Part shown: piece by piece, positions 19,267 to 29,127 of the stretch
How positions within the stretch are numbered: position 1 is the stretch's first letter
Layout of the letters: each line of letters begins with the position of its first letter
Assembly: GCA_001787535.1 (NCBI GenBank)
Contig: MFXP01000002.1
Location: 22,564 to 86,563, forward strand
Origin: Candidatus Peribacteria bacterium RIFCSPHIGHO2_01_FULL_51_35
Lineage (GTDB): Bacteria > Patescibacteriota > Gracilibacteria > Peribacterales > Peribacteraceae
Length of the DNA stretch: 64,000 nucleotides
Direction of reading: 5' to 3'
Made by a program: the position numbers and the translations under genes
Notes under the pieces: model-generated
Told to the model about the DNA's origin: nothing
Seen by the model: only the letters and a program-made list of their open reading frames with translations
The model's database searches: none

Positions 19267-19881
19267 TCAATTGCTTCTTTGAGCCAAACTTTCATGAAAT
19301 TTATTTAATGCTTCAAACATTACGCTGGCAAGAGCTGAATCGACTTTCCAGCCCTTCCTATCCTTTTCTGGCAGGGAACCAACGGTTTTTTCATACATGT
19401 CTGCTTCCGCATGAAGGGAAAAATCCGTCGCAGCAATATTGGCCAGTGCAGCTTTCATAATATATGAGGCAGCAAATGATATTTCCTTGTGCAGTTGAGG
19501 GTACTTTCCATATTTTGGCAAAGACAATTCAAATGCTCTTTCACCTGCATCTGTAATTAATGCGGGAAAATTTTCTATAGCAAAACCATCATTTGGAAAT
19601 TGAGGAATAGCACTCCTTACAGCCTGAACAACAAGAGACTTGATGATCCGAGTTTCATCGTCACTAAAATTAGGAGGCAGCAAATTCAGTTCTCTTAATT
19701 GTTTTATCAGATCATCTAAATTTGTATCATTCAAATATTCCTCAATCTCGGAATTCAGTTCACTTTCGAAGTTGGCCATGGAAAATTGCTTCCCTTGTAA
19801 GCTATTAGGATCGAAGAATACTTCTCTCTGCAGTATTTCTGAATACATATATGAAAGGCTAATGAGTAAAATTTCATGCAA
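19267..19881 (-). CDS. AT-rich hypothetical protein
   Basis: 204-aa ORF, low local GC, no motif recognised. Confidence 0.55.
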   Translation of the reverse strand: MHEILLISLSYMYSEILQREVFFDPNSLQGKQFSMANFESELNSEIEEYLNDTNLDDLIKQLRELNLLPPNFSDDETRIIKSLVVQAVRSAIPQFPNDGFAIENFPALITDAGERAFELSLPKYGKYPQLHKEISFAASYIMKAALANIAATDFSLHAEADMYEKTVGSLPEKDRKGWKVDSALASVMFEALNKFHESLAQRSN

Positions 19882-19951
19882 CTTTATACCATAAGTTTGT
19901 TAATGTCAATTCTTGCTAAACTGATTAAAATCACTATTCCAGGAAAGGACC

Positions 19952-21226
19952 TTAAGTCCTCAAGATTTTTCTTGTCCTCTCCAGCCGTCCCCGCACCTCC
20001 GCCTCAAATCCCCTCTCCGTCGGTTCGTAGAAATTTTGAGGCTTCATTCCGATGGGAAAATAATCCGCTTTCACCACGCCGTCTTTGTGATCGTGCGGGT
20101 ATTGATACCCGACGTGGTAGCCCTGTTCCTTCATGCCTTTCACCGGCGCATTGCGTACGTGATACGGCACCTCGAGCGTTGACGCTTTGTTGATGGCTTG
20201 CTTTGCACCGCTCATTGCGACAGTCACGGCATTGCTCTTTGGTGCTTGCGACACATACACGCACGCATGTGCCAGAAAAAATTCTCCTTCCGGAAGCCCT
20301 ACGAGTTCAAACGCTTGCCACGCGGCAATGACAATTTGCAATGCGCGCGGATCTGCCATGCCGATATCTTCGGATGCAAAGATCGCCATGCGGCGGAAGA
20401 TGAAGCGCGGATCTTCTCCGCTCTCGATCATTTTGAAGAGCCAAATAAGTGCGGCATCGGGATCGCTCCCGCGCATGGTTTTAATGAAGGCAGAGATCGT
20501 GTCGTAGTGATCCTCGCCTTTTTGGTCATACCGCTTGCTTCGTTCTTTGAGCAGCGCTTGTGCATGTTCGACGGAGATCTTTTTACCGACGGTCATGACG
20601 GCCATTTCGAGCAAATTCAAAGCGATGCGCGCATCACCGTTCGCACGCGTTGCGATGTGCGTGATGGCTTCATCGCTGATCTGCACCGTGCCTTTGAACC
20701 CTTCTTCATGAACCAGTGCGCGTTTGATGATCGCCTCGAGCTCTGAAACTTGGAGCGGCTTCAGCAAATATACTTGTGAGCGGGACACGAGTGCTTGGTT
20801 CACATCAAAGTACGGATTCTGTGTTGTCGCACCTATCAAGATCACGACCCCGCTCTCGACGAACGGAAGCATGGCATCCTGTTGCGATCGATTGAACCGA
20901 TGAATTTCATCGATGAACAGAATCGTTCTCTGTTTCAGATTCTGATGCAAACTCTGCGCTTCCTCGCATACAGCCCGGAGTTCTTTCACACCACTGATGA
21001 CTGCATTCAGCTGCACAAAGGCTGCATTCGTGGCTTCTGCAATGATCGTCGCGAGCGTGGTCTTCCCTGTGCCAGGAGGCCCTGCAAGAATCACCGAGGA
21101 AAGTTTGTCTTCTTCTATGGCTTTGCGTAGCGGCGTGCCTTTGCCAACAATTTCTTGCTGTCCCACGAAATCATCCAACGCTTTTGGGCGAAGCCTGTAA
21201 GCCAGCGGAGCTTGGGTTGCTTGCAT
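19952..21226 (-). CDS. rarA: Replication-associated recombination ATPase RarA/MgsA
   Basis: MQATQAPLAYRLRPKALDDFVGQQEIVG, AGPPGTGKTTLA, FIDEIHRFNRSQQDAMLP, GATTQNPYFDVNQALVSRSQV; start trimmed from the ORF track. Confidence 0.95.
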   Translation of the reverse strand: MQATQAPLAYRLRPKALDDFVGQQEIVGKGTPLRKAIEEDKLSSVILAGPPGTGKTTLATIIAEATNAAFVQLNAVISGVKELRAVCEEAQSLHQNLKQRTILFIDEIHRFNRSQQDAMLPFVESGVVILIGATTQNPYFDVNQALVSRSQVYLLKPLQVSELEAIIKRALVHEEGFKGTVQISDEAITHIATRANGDARIALNLLEMAVMTVGKKISVEHAQALLKERSKRYDQKGEDHYDTISAFIKTMRGSDPDAALIWLFKMIESGEDPRFIFRRMAIFASEDIGMADPRALQIVIAAWQAFELVGLPEGEFFLAHACVYVSQAPKSNAVTVAMSGAKQAINKASTLEVPYHVRNAPVKGMKEQGYHVGYQYPHDHKDGVVKADYFPIGMKPQNFYEPTERGFEAEVRGRLERTRKILRT

Positions 21227-21242
21227 CAGTATTGATAATACC

Positions 21243-21328
21243 AGAGCAGGTCTTCGACCTGCGATGAAAAGGCAAGCAAACAACGGATTTCTTCGTCTTG
21301 CGTTAATCGCGCGTCGAAGACGCGCTCT
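21243..21328. repeat. Paired hairpin element, copy A
   Basis: AGAGCAGGTCTTCGACCTGCGATG and inverted AGAGCGCGTCTTCGACGCGCGATT. Confidence 0.85.
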
Positions 21329-21385
21329 TCGCTTGCAAAATGAATCCATCTGAACGAAAATAGTCCTATTCTTTCTTCCCTTTTT

Positions 21386-21523
21386 ATGAACAAAGTCTGC
21401 GGAACCTGCGGCAAGGAAATAGAGATCTGCCCCGAGTGTGGCGGCAAGATCTGTGTGCCGGATTGTCCGGATAGAGTGGATGACGGCTGCACCTGTGATG
21501 TGGGAGAAGACAGCGACGAATAA
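21386..21523 (+). CDS. 45-aa Cys-rich zinc-ribbon-like microprotein
   Basis: MNKVCGTCGKEIEICPECGGKICVPDCPDRVDDGCTCDVGEDSDE (8 Cys, CxxC pairs); too short for the ORF track. Confidence 0.7.
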   Translation: MNKVCGTCGKEIEICPECGGKICVPDCPDRVDDGCTCDVGEDSDE

Positions 21524-21577
21524 TTTCCTCGCAGCGGAAGATCGTGGTTCGATGCGCTCACCATAAACTATCTTCCG

Positions 21578-22141
21578 CTACATTTTGAGGAAATATTCGT
21601 GCAATCGTGTTTCCCCACGAACCTCCGGGTGGCACGTTGCAATGAGGATATTTTTTTGTCGAGCAACGACCGGATGCCCTTTATGTGTGGCGAGCACGTT
21701 TGTTCTCCGTCCCGCTCGCGTGATGATGGGAGCACGTATGAAAGCGACATCCACTGATTTTGCGAGGTCTTTGACATCGATGCTTGCTTCAAAGCTTTGC
21801 AGTTGCGATCCGTACGCATTGCGATCCACCGTGATGTCGATCAATCCCAAAGACTTCGGGGCGTTCCTTCCCGTAATCTTCCTCGCGAGAATAATTGCGC
21901 CAGCACATGTTCCAAAGATCGAGAGTGTTTTTCTTCGAACTCTTTTGATGATCGCACGATCTAGTTTTGTCTCACGTAAAAATTTTGCTATGACCGTGCT
22001 TTCCCCGCCCGGAATGATCAGTTTTTGTACACCTGCAAGATCATCCACAGTGCGCACTTCTATGGAAGTGATGCCAAGGCTCCCTAGCACTGCTTTGTGC
22101 TCAGAAAAATCGCCGTGGAATGCTAAAATCCCTACTTTCAT
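21578..22141 (-). CDS. pdxT: Pyridoxal 5'-phosphate synthase glutaminase subunit
   Basis: LAFHGDFSEH, IIPGGESTVIAKFLRE, FGTCAGAIILA, CHPEV. Confidence 0.95.
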   Translation of the reverse strand: MKVGILAFHGDFSEHKAVLGSLGITSIEVRTVDDLAGVQKLIIPGGESTVIAKFLRETKLDRAIIKRVRRKTLSIFGTCAGAIILARKITGRNAPKSLGLIDITVDRNAYGSQLQSFEASIDVKDLAKSVDVAFIRAPIITRAGRRTNVLATHKGHPVVARQKNILIATCHPEVRGETRLHEYFLKM

Positions 22142-22171
22142 AACAGTATTATAACTACTATAGACATTTAT

Positions 22172-22242
22172 AAAAGTGCCAAGGGCGAAGTGCCATGTGC
22201 CAAGTATTTCCTTGGCACTTCGAACCTGGCACTTGGCACTTT
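22172..22242. repeat. Iterated-word hairpin (AAGTGCCA word) between pdxS and pdxT
   Basis: aaaagtgccaagggcgaagtgccatgtgccaag ... cttggcacttcgaacctggcacttggcacttt. Confidence 0.85.
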
Positions 22243-22243
22243 G

Positions 22244-23137
22244 CTAGAGTCCTCTTTCCTGCATCCTGGCAGGTAATGTCGATATTTCCAGCCCCGGCAT
22301 TGCCAGTCCCAGACCTGTGCTGACTTTGGCAAGGACATTCGCATCTTTGTAGTGCACGGTCGCCTGAACTATCGCATGCGCAAATTTTGCAGGATCTTTT
22401 GATTTGAATATTCCTGAGCCCACGAAGACGCCTTCTGCGCCCAATTGCATCAAAAGCGCTGCATCCGCAGGCGTTGCGATTCCTCCGGCGACAAATGTCA
22501 CGACGGGGAGTCGCTGCAAGTCTTTCACTTTCTTCACAAGATCGAGCGATGCTCTTTCTTTCTTCGCATAGGCAGCCAATTGCGTCGCGGACATTTTTTT
22601 GAGCGCTGCGATCTCTCGATTGATCAACTTCAAATGCCGGACAGCTTCGACAACATTGCCTGTGCCCGCTTCGCCTTTCGTGCGGATCATCGCGGCACCT
22701 TCATCAATTCTTCTTAGAGCTTCACCAAGATTCGTCGCGCCGCAGACAAACGGAATCTTAAAATCTTTTTTAGCGACATGATCAAACGGATCCGCAGGCG
22801 TCAGCACTTCGGACTCATCGATAAAATCAATATTGAGTGACTCCAAAATTCTTGCTTCCGCCGTGTGGCCGATACGCACTTTTGCCATCACGGGAATAGA
22901 GACTGCTTTTTGAATCTCTTTGATCAGCTTAGGATCACTCATGCGTGCCACTCCCCCTTGGGCGCGAATGTCGCTGGGAACGCGCTCTAGGGCCATAACA
23001 GCGCATGCTCCTGCCTTCTCTGCGATCCTCGCTTGCTTGGCTGTGACCACATCCATAATGACACCGCCTTTGAGCATCTTTGCCAGGTCTTCGCCGAGGA
23101 TGTTTCGCCCTTTTTTCACGAGACGGAATTGTAGCAT
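22244..23137 (-). CDS. pdxS: Pyridoxal 5'-phosphate synthase lyase subunit
   Basis: [81 protein letters not shown]. Confidence 0.97.
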   Translation of the reverse strand: MLQFRLVKKGRNILGEDLAKMLKGGVIMDVVTAKQARIAEKAGACAVMALERVPSDIRAQGGVARMSDPKLIKEIQKAVSIPVMAKVRIGHTAEARILESLNIDFIDESEVLTPADPFDHVAKKDFKIPFVCGATNLGEALRRIDEGAAMIRTKGEAGTGNVVEAVRHLKLINREIAALKKMSATQLAAYAKKERASLDLVKKVKDLQRLPVVTFVAGGIATPADAALLMQLGAEGVFVGSGIFKSKDPAKFAHAIVQATVHYKDANVLAKVSTGLGLAMPGLEISTLPARMQERGL

Positions 23138-23176
23138 AGAAAAACCGATCAATATATCCCCCGGGTGCTTTTGCGA

Positions 23177-24748
23177 TCAAGCCCTTACGACCGTTTCCAT
23201 GATTTTTTGCTGCAAGCCTGTCGCCTTTCCAATTTGATCGGGCAGCAGGCAGGAAAGGACGGGGTCGCGTTCTTCTGCTGAATAGAGAACCGTGTACATC
23301 TCGGGCAACATCGGTTGCATCATTTCTTCCAGCGTAACAGTCTTGCTCAGCGCCAAAAAATGCTCGTAGGACGTATCGCATTCTTCCTCCAGAATCATGT
23401 CTATGCCGGTGGCCGGCACGATATCGTCTTCCCGTGTTTTGGTATACGCCAAGACGAGTCCATCGCCGCCCAATTCCTTCGTTTGAACGGGGGCGAGAGC
23501 TTCCGCCTCTTTGGTTTCGCCAAGATCCGTAAGCAACTGACCCCACGCATCCTTAATCACCGTGAGGTCATGCACTTGGCAAAAACCACCCAGGCACTTC
23601 ATGCCGTAATAGAGGGAAATCATAAGATAGCAGAGTGCCATGCTCGGATACATCTTGCGGTTTCGCAATGCATCGCTTATTGCTTCCGGCGTCAGCTCGA
23701 AGCGCAACACCCCGTCTTCGGATTGCAACGCAGCATCGTGTAACATCAAACGGACACGGTGTCCCTGAGCATCTATGCCCCAGAATAAAACGCTTCCGGA
23801 TTTATTCTCGAGCGAAAATGCGCCATGAAGATTATTGAAATATTTCAAAAAGAGCGTCCGTGCTGCCGGGTCGAACATCATCCTATAAATGAGGGTATTC
23901 TTTGTTAAATGATGCCGGAGCAGCAACCGGCGCACCACCGATTCGATATCAACGTAAATCAGGTTTGGCACGTCCTGTGCATTCCGAAAGAGCGTCGGCC
24001 AGAGCATGTAATTGATTTTCGTGAATTGCTGGTTGGCATCGTCCGCTTGCAGGACATTCTCCGCTCCAAAGTGCGTTTGTAGAATGGCGTGAACTTTGTA
24101 CGCTCGCTTGGCAGTCACCTGATTGGTCTGTACTTTTTTGTCCAATTCCGCATGCGCGCGATCCAGATCTTCGCTGGTAAAAGGGCGAGTGGCATACACC
24201 ACGGACATTTTTTCTCTGTCCAAGAAGATGGGCAATTTTATCAGATTCCGGGAGCCATTCATGCCTCCGTGGAACAGCAGACCGCGCGCGAAAGTGGATG
24301 CATTGTTTAAGGAAGTACTCGAAAAGGAAAAGACGACGAGGTTTTGCAAAGTTTCGTCGCGAGCTTCTTTGTACGGCAAAGCCGAGATGATGTTCGCATT
24401 GAGGAAGAACGGATGCTGGATGGGGCCGTGATGGTCCGTGGTGGAAACAAGAGGCCGCTTTTCCAGTTGTCGTGCTACGGAATCCGCTACGTTTTCATCC
24501 AAGCGCTCCGCAACCAGTTCGCGCACTATGGAAATAAGTTCGGGTTTGCGTTCATCGAGCCCCGGGCTTGGGTTCACATCCAAGAAATCACGTGAGTATG
24601 TGAAAAGGTTCTTGCCGCCGTGTTTCTCCATAATACTGCCGAGCACTGGTCTCCTCCGCCAGATGGCGGTTTTGAGAGCTTCTAACGTGCCACGCACCGT
24701 CCACTCGGTTCCATCTGCTCTGCGGATGCTTGCATCCGAAAATACCAT
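23177..24748 (-). CDS. Uncharacterised 523-aa protein
   Basis: Long clean ORF upstream of pdxS; no family recognised. Confidence 0.75.
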   Translation of the reverse strand: MVFSDASIRRADGTEWTVRGTLEALKTAIWRRRPVLGSIMEKHGGKNLFTYSRDFLDVNPSPGLDERKPELISIVRELVAERLDENVADSVARQLEKRPLVSTTDHHGPIQHPFFLNANIISALPYKEARDETLQNLVVFSFSSTSLNNASTFARGLLFHGGMNGSRNLIKLPIFLDREKMSVVYATRPFTSEDLDRAHAELDKKVQTNQVTAKRAYKVHAILQTHFGAENVLQADDANQQFTKINYMLWPTLFRNAQDVPNLIYVDIESVVRRLLLRHHLTKNTLIYRMMFDPAARTLFLKYFNNLHGAFSLENKSGSVLFWGIDAQGHRVRLMLHDAALQSEDGVLRFELTPEAISDALRNRKMYPSMALCYLMISLYYGMKCLGGFCQVHDLTVIKDAWGQLLTDLGETKEAEALAPVQTKELGGDGLVLAYTKTREDDIVPATGIDMILEEECDTSYEHFLALSKTVTLEEMMQPMLPEMYTVLYSAEERDPVLSCLLPDQIGKATGLQQKIMETVVRA

Positions 24749-24837
24749 AATTGATAGAGCATTATAGAAACGAAGCCTCGGAAAGCAAGGGTGTAAAACG
24801 AGAGAATCTCTGTAACTATTTACGCCGTCACAGGGGC

Positions 24838-26034
24838 TTACTCTGCAGTTCTGACCACATACAGTACACCTGCCTTGTCATCCGAAATCAGCATTTCTCC
24901 TTTTGCCGTAAATCCGACCCCAACCGGCCGTCCCCAACTGCTTCCATCGGGCAGAAGCCATCCTGTGATGAAATCTTGCGGCTTGGGATCACGTTCCGAT
25001 GTATCAAACCAAATGATTTTGTAACCCGTCGGCACACTGCGATTCCATGAGCCATGCAGTGCGACAAATAATCCATTGCGATACATGCGAGGGAGATTGC
25101 TGCTTCCGGGAGCAAATGTGAGTCCGAGCGGTGCTGAGTGCGCTTGCATGACGTACGTCGGATCCTCTGTTTCATTCTCGCAGAACTCCGCACGCCCAGG
25201 ATACTCCGGTCCCGCGATGCCATTGCCATGGCAGTACGGCCACCCATAATGTTTGCCTTCTTCCACGACATCGATTTCTTCCGGCGGGACACCATCCCCT
25301 ATCAAGTCGCGCCCATTGTCCGTCGCCCAAAGCTGATCATCTTCAAAGACAAAACCGACGGCATTCCGTAATCCTTTTGCGATGACCTGTTCGCCTGTTC
25401 CATGCAGGTTATAGCGAAGGATTGCGGCGCGTTTTTCGTTTGATTCCTCGCAGAGGTTGCAGCTGCTGCCGACGGAAACATAGAGTTTGCCATCATGAAT
25501 CTGTACGGTGCGCGTTACATGACCGCCGCCCGAAGGGAGTCCGCGCACGAGGATTTCCTTCTCCAGATACGTGCCATCCACATGCACATTTCGATACACG
25601 ACGACTTGATGTTCTTCTCCCACGTAAAGATCCCCTTCATACCAATCGATTCCATGCGGACTGCGCAGGCCTTCATCCAAATAATTTTTACGATCGGAAA
25701 CACCATCGCCGTCTTCATCTTTCAGCACAAAAATATTTCCGGTGATGTCCGTGACGTACACCGTTCCGTCATCCGCAACATCGAAAAAACGCGGCTTTCC
25801 GAGACCCGTGGCAAACAGTTTTATTTCCAATCCTTCTGGAAGAGTGATCGATCGTCCATCCATCACTTCTTGTTTCACAAAACCACCGGTATCTGATGCG
25901 GATGCGGTCGAAGAAGATTCAGTCTCTTGTTCGTTCGTAGGAATTTCAATATCTGAAGTGCAGCCAAGAATGCTCATTGTGCCCACTAAAAGCAGTGCCA
26001 AAGGCAAAAGCGACATGTTTCGGATGGTCAACAT
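24838..26034 (-). CDS. Glucose/sorbosone (PQQ-dependent sugar) dehydrogenase-like lipoprotein
   Basis: Lipobox LGCTSD; LPEGLEIKLFATGLGKPRFFDVADDGTVYVTD..., GWPYCHGNG, LFVALHGSWNRSVPTGYKI. Confidence 0.88.
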   Translation of the reverse strand: MLTIRNMSLLPLALLLVGTMSILGCTSDIEIPTNEQETESSSTASASDTGGFVKQEVMDGRSITLPEGLEIKLFATGLGKPRFFDVADDGTVYVTDITGNIFVLKDEDGDGVSDRKNYLDEGLRSPHGIDWYEGDLYVGEEHQVVVYRNVHVDGTYLEKEILVRGLPSGGGHVTRTVQIHDGKLYVSVGSSCNLCEESNEKRAAILRYNLHGTGEQVIAKGLRNAVGFVFEDDQLWATDNGRDLIGDGVPPEEIDVVEEGKHYGWPYCHGNGIAGPEYPGRAEFCENETEDPTYVMQAHSAPLGLTFAPGSSNLPRMYRNGLFVALHGSWNRSVPTGYKIIWFDTSERDPKPQDFITGWLLPDGSSWGRPVGVGFTAKGEMLISDDKAGVLYVVRTAE

Positions 26035-26065
26035 AGACGCACAGTATAAAGGATGCGCACAGGAT

Positions 26066-26776
26066 TTACATCCGGATACTCAACGGATTGAACGACGTGT
26101 GCGTATCGTAGTGGTCTTCTTGTTCGGATTTCTTCAAGAAGGACACGATGCCGTAGGTGACAGGCGTGAAGAGCACTTCTATCGCAACTTTGAAAATGTA
26201 ATTGGAGACAATCAGACTTACCGCGATTTCCCATGGGAACACTCCGAAGGCACATGCAATCGTGATGAATGCGACTGTGTCCAAACCCTGACCAATCAGC
26301 GTGGATCCGATGGTACGTATCCAAAGCTGCTTTCCTTTTTGAATCACTTTCATCTTTGCCAAGACAACGGAGTTCGCAAACTCGCCGACAAAATATGCAG
26401 AGAGACTCGCGATGATGATGCCGCCGGAGCTTATTCCGCCCAAGATGGCGGCAAATGCATCATCCCCTGCGTAGTCCAGCCACATGGCTTCGCCCGGCAT
26501 CCATCCGACGATGCCTAGTGTGATGCTCATCAGAAGCGATGCAGCAAAGCCGACCCAAATCACTCTGCGTGCTCGCGCGAATCCGTACACTTCTGTGAGC
26601 ACATCCGCGAAGATGTAACTTAAAGGAAAAAGCAATGTTCCGGCATCAAATGCCAGTGGCAGTACCCAGATTGATACTCCCCAATCCACAATTTTTGCAG
26701 AGGAAGCGATATTGCTGATGAGCAGGACGGCGACGAATGCGCCGAGCAGAACATCGTAGTAGCGGTAGGTTTTCAT
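26066..26776 (-). CDS. Queuosine precursor transporter (YhhQ-like)
   Basis: MKTYRYYDVLLGAFVAVLLISNIASSAKI..., FPLSYIFADVLTEVYGFARARRVIW; start after the tRNA read-through. Confidence 0.9.
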   Translation of the reverse strand: MKTYRYYDVLLGAFVAVLLISNIASSAKIVDWGVSIWVLPLAFDAGTLLFPLSYIFADVLTEVYGFARARRVIWVGFAASLLMSITLGIVGWMPGEAMWLDYAGDDAFAAILGGISSGGIIIASLSAYFVGEFANSVVLAKMKVIQKGKQLWIRTIGSTLIGQGLDTVAFITIACAFGVFPWEIAVSLIVSNYIFKVAIEVLFTPVTYGIVSFLKKSEQEDHYDTHTSFNPLSIRM

Positions 26777-26795
26777 TCGATAAAGTGGGTAAATC

Positions 26796-26872
26796 TGGTC
26801 GGGGCGGCGGGACTTGAACTCGCGGCCTCCTGGTCCCAAACCAGGCGCTCTAGCCAACTGAGCTACGCCCCG
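26796..26872 (-). tRNA. tRNA-Pro (anticodon TGG), CCA encoded
   Basis: CGGGGCGTAGCTCAGTTGGCTAGAGCGCCTGGTTTGGGACCAGGAGGCCGCGAGTTCAAGTCCCGCCGCCCCGACCA. Confidence 0.97.
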
Positions 26873-26926
26873 ATGATGTATTCGAAGTATAAACGACATT
26901 TTTGCTGATTGGTATAAGATTCATTC

Positions 26927-29062
26927 ATGCGCTGCACCGTCCTTACAGTTTCGCGCTCGCAGGGAATAGGATCGGGTTTAACGTACGACCCCGGGAACCT
27001 TTCTGTGAAGCCCGGAAGTTTTGTGCAAGTTCCGCTTCGCAATAAAATTGTGGATGGCATCGTGTTGGATGTTTTGCAGGATCATGAGAAAGAAGAATAC
27101 GATGTAAAGTCCATCAAAGAAATTTTTGGAGAGAGCCCCCTGCTGACAGAATCGCAGATCAAAACTGTTCGTTGGATGGCGGACTATTACTGCTGCACGG
27201 TTCGCGCAGCGTTGTCTGTCTGGCTCCCCTCCCCTCCTTGGGCAGCCCTGCTTCCGAAAGTTGTGACGCTGTGGAAACTCTCGAATACAAAAAGCATCGA
27301 TCAGATAAAAGGTAAGAAACAGATAGCCGTGCTCGAATTTTTGGAAAGCTCGGATGCAGTGACTGCAGCGACTATTCAAGAAGAAACAGGAGCCACGCTC
27401 ACGACTCTCAAAACTCTGGAGGAACGCGGATTTGTGAGCCAAATAAAAAAGCGAGAAGAAGTGGACCAAACACTGCCATCCATAAAGATCACGGAGCCAA
27501 CGCTCACAGAGTTGCAGCAGAATGCGTACGACAGTATTCGCTCTCAGCAGCTGCCATCACTTCTCTTTGGTATCACCGGAAGTGGAAAAACAGAAGTCTA
27601 CGCAAAGTTGATTGCCGATACTATTCGCGAGGGAAAGCAGGCAATTCTTCTGGTTCCGGAAATTCTGCTCACAGAAAACTGCATCGATCGCTTTCGCAGG
27701 TTACTCAATGCCGAACGCATTGCAGTCGTGCATAGCAAACTCACTCCGACAGAGCGAAGAGAAATTTGGAAGAACATTCATCGTGGAGCAATTTCACTCG
27801 TCATTGGTTCACGCAGTGCACTGTTCGCGTCGCTTCAACACCTTGGTCTTGTGATCTTGGATGAAGAGCATGAGTGGACATACAAGAACGAGCAAACACC
27901 GCGGTATCACGCACGGGAAACGGCAGAGGCACTGTGCAGGTTTTCCAAAGCACGCCTTGTTCTTGGCTCTGCAACGCCATCGTTAGAGTCCTGGTCTCGT
28001 GCAAAAGCAGGACTCTATCATCTGGCCAGACTTCCCGAGCGCTACAAAAATCAGCCGCTTCCGAGTGTTCGGATTATCGATCTTGCAGATGTGAGTTTCG
28101 GACAGCTCTATCCTTTTTCTCCTCCACTCATTAAAGCAATGGAGGAACGGCTCGAACGAAAAGAGCAATCAGTTTTATTTTTAAATCGGCGTGGCATTGC
28201 GACAGCGCTCCTCTGCCTCAACTGCAGACGCAGAGTTGTGTCTCCTGAATCGCAATTGCCTTTCACGGTCCATGAGCGCCGCGATGGATCACAAATTCTT
28301 GTCGATCACAGCACAGGGCTCACTGCACAGGCTCCGAGCATGTGTCCGCACTGCAAATCGCCAAATTTAAGAGCAGTGGGAGCAGGCACGCAGCGCATCG
28401 AACACATTGTCGCGAAGCTCTTTCCCAAAGCCAGAATCCTCCGTGCAGACAGTGACACACTCACAAAGCCGGAAGAGATGCGCGAACTTCTGGATACCAT
28501 GAAACGCGGTGATGCCGATATTTTGCTCGGCACACAATCGGTCGTGAAAGGACTGGATCTCCCGAATGTCACACTCGCAGCAGTGGTGCTGGCAGATGTT
28601 GGTCTTTCCCTCCCTCACTTCCGCGCCGGTGAGCGAGTATTCCAGTTGCTCACACAACTTGTTGGCAGAAGCGGACGATCCAAACCCGGTGAAGTGATTA
28701 TTCAAACGTTTCGGCCCGAAGCCGAAGAAATACTCCGTGCTTCCCGTCACGAAGTGGAACCATATTTGGAACAAGAACTGCGACTCCGCCTGCATACGGG
28801 TTACCCGCCCGCTGTTTCCATGATTCGCTACATCGTGCGAGGGAATCAGCCGAAACACGATGCGGAAGCACTCGCTGCATCTATTTTGCTAAAAGCCAAA
28901 GACCAAAATCAGAGCCACGTGAAGGTCAGCTTCGGTCCCACGCTCATGAGTGGAGGCAAAGAATGGCATGTCCTTGTTCGCGGCTTACGTAAGGGCTTCC
29001 TGGATATTCCTCTTGAAGGAAAACAGATAGTGACAGACGTCGATCCGCTCGATTGCATATAA
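26927..29062 (+). CDS. priA: Primosomal protein N' (PriA helicase)
   Basis: GITGSGKTEVYAKLIADTIREGKQAILLVPEI, DEEHEWTYKNEQTPRYHARETA, CxxC zinc motifs, GTQSVVKGLDLPNV. Confidence 0.95.
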   Translation: MRCTVLTVSRSQGIGSGLTYDPGNLSVKPGSFVQVPLRNKIVDGIVLDVLQDHEKEEYDVKSIKEIFGESPLLTESQIKTVRWMADYYCCTVRAALSVWLPSPPWAALLPKVVTLWKLSNTKSIDQIKGKKQIAVLEFLESSDAVTAATIQEETGATLTTLKTLEERGFVSQIKKREEVDQTLPSIKITEPTLTELQQNAYDSIRSQQLPSLLFGITGSGKTEVYAKLIADTIREGKQAILLVPEILLTENCIDRFRRLLNAERIAVVHSKLTPTERREIWKNIHRGAISLVIGSRSALFASLQHLGLVILDEEHEWTYKNEQTPRYHARETAEALCRFSKARLVLGSATPSLESWSRAKAGLYHLARLPERYKNQPLPSVRIIDLADVSFGQLYPFSPPLIKAMEERLERKEQSVLFLNRRGIATALLCLNCRRRVVSPESQLPFTVHERRDGSQILVDHSTGLTAQAPSMCPHCKSPNLRAVGAGTQRIEHIVAKLFPKARILRADSDTLTKPEEMRELLDTMKRGDADILLGTQSVVKGLDLPNVTLAAVVLADVGLSLPHFRAGERVFQLLTQLVGRSGRSKPGEVIIQTFRPEAEEILRASRHEVEPYLEQELRLRLHTGYPPAVSMIRYIVRGNQPKHDAEALAASILLKAKDQNQSHVKVSFGPTLMSGGKEWHVLVRGLRKGFLDIPLEGKQIVTDVDPLDCI

Positions 29063-29127
29063 ACAAGCATTCGGTTTTCTTCATCTGTAAAGCACAGTCG
29101 GGTTTTTTGAAGAAAATCAGCGGTATC

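Noticed and set aside
21227-21349. 41-aa N-terminal extension of RarA (MDSFCKRRARLRRAINARRRN...)
   Set aside because: Translated from the paired hairpin element; conserved RarA N-terminus starts at MQATQAPLAYRLRP.
26777-26899. N-terminal extension MSFILRIHHRGVAQLARAPGLGPGG on the YhhQ-like ORF
   Set aside because: Read-through of tRNA-Pro; real start is MKTYRYY at 26776.
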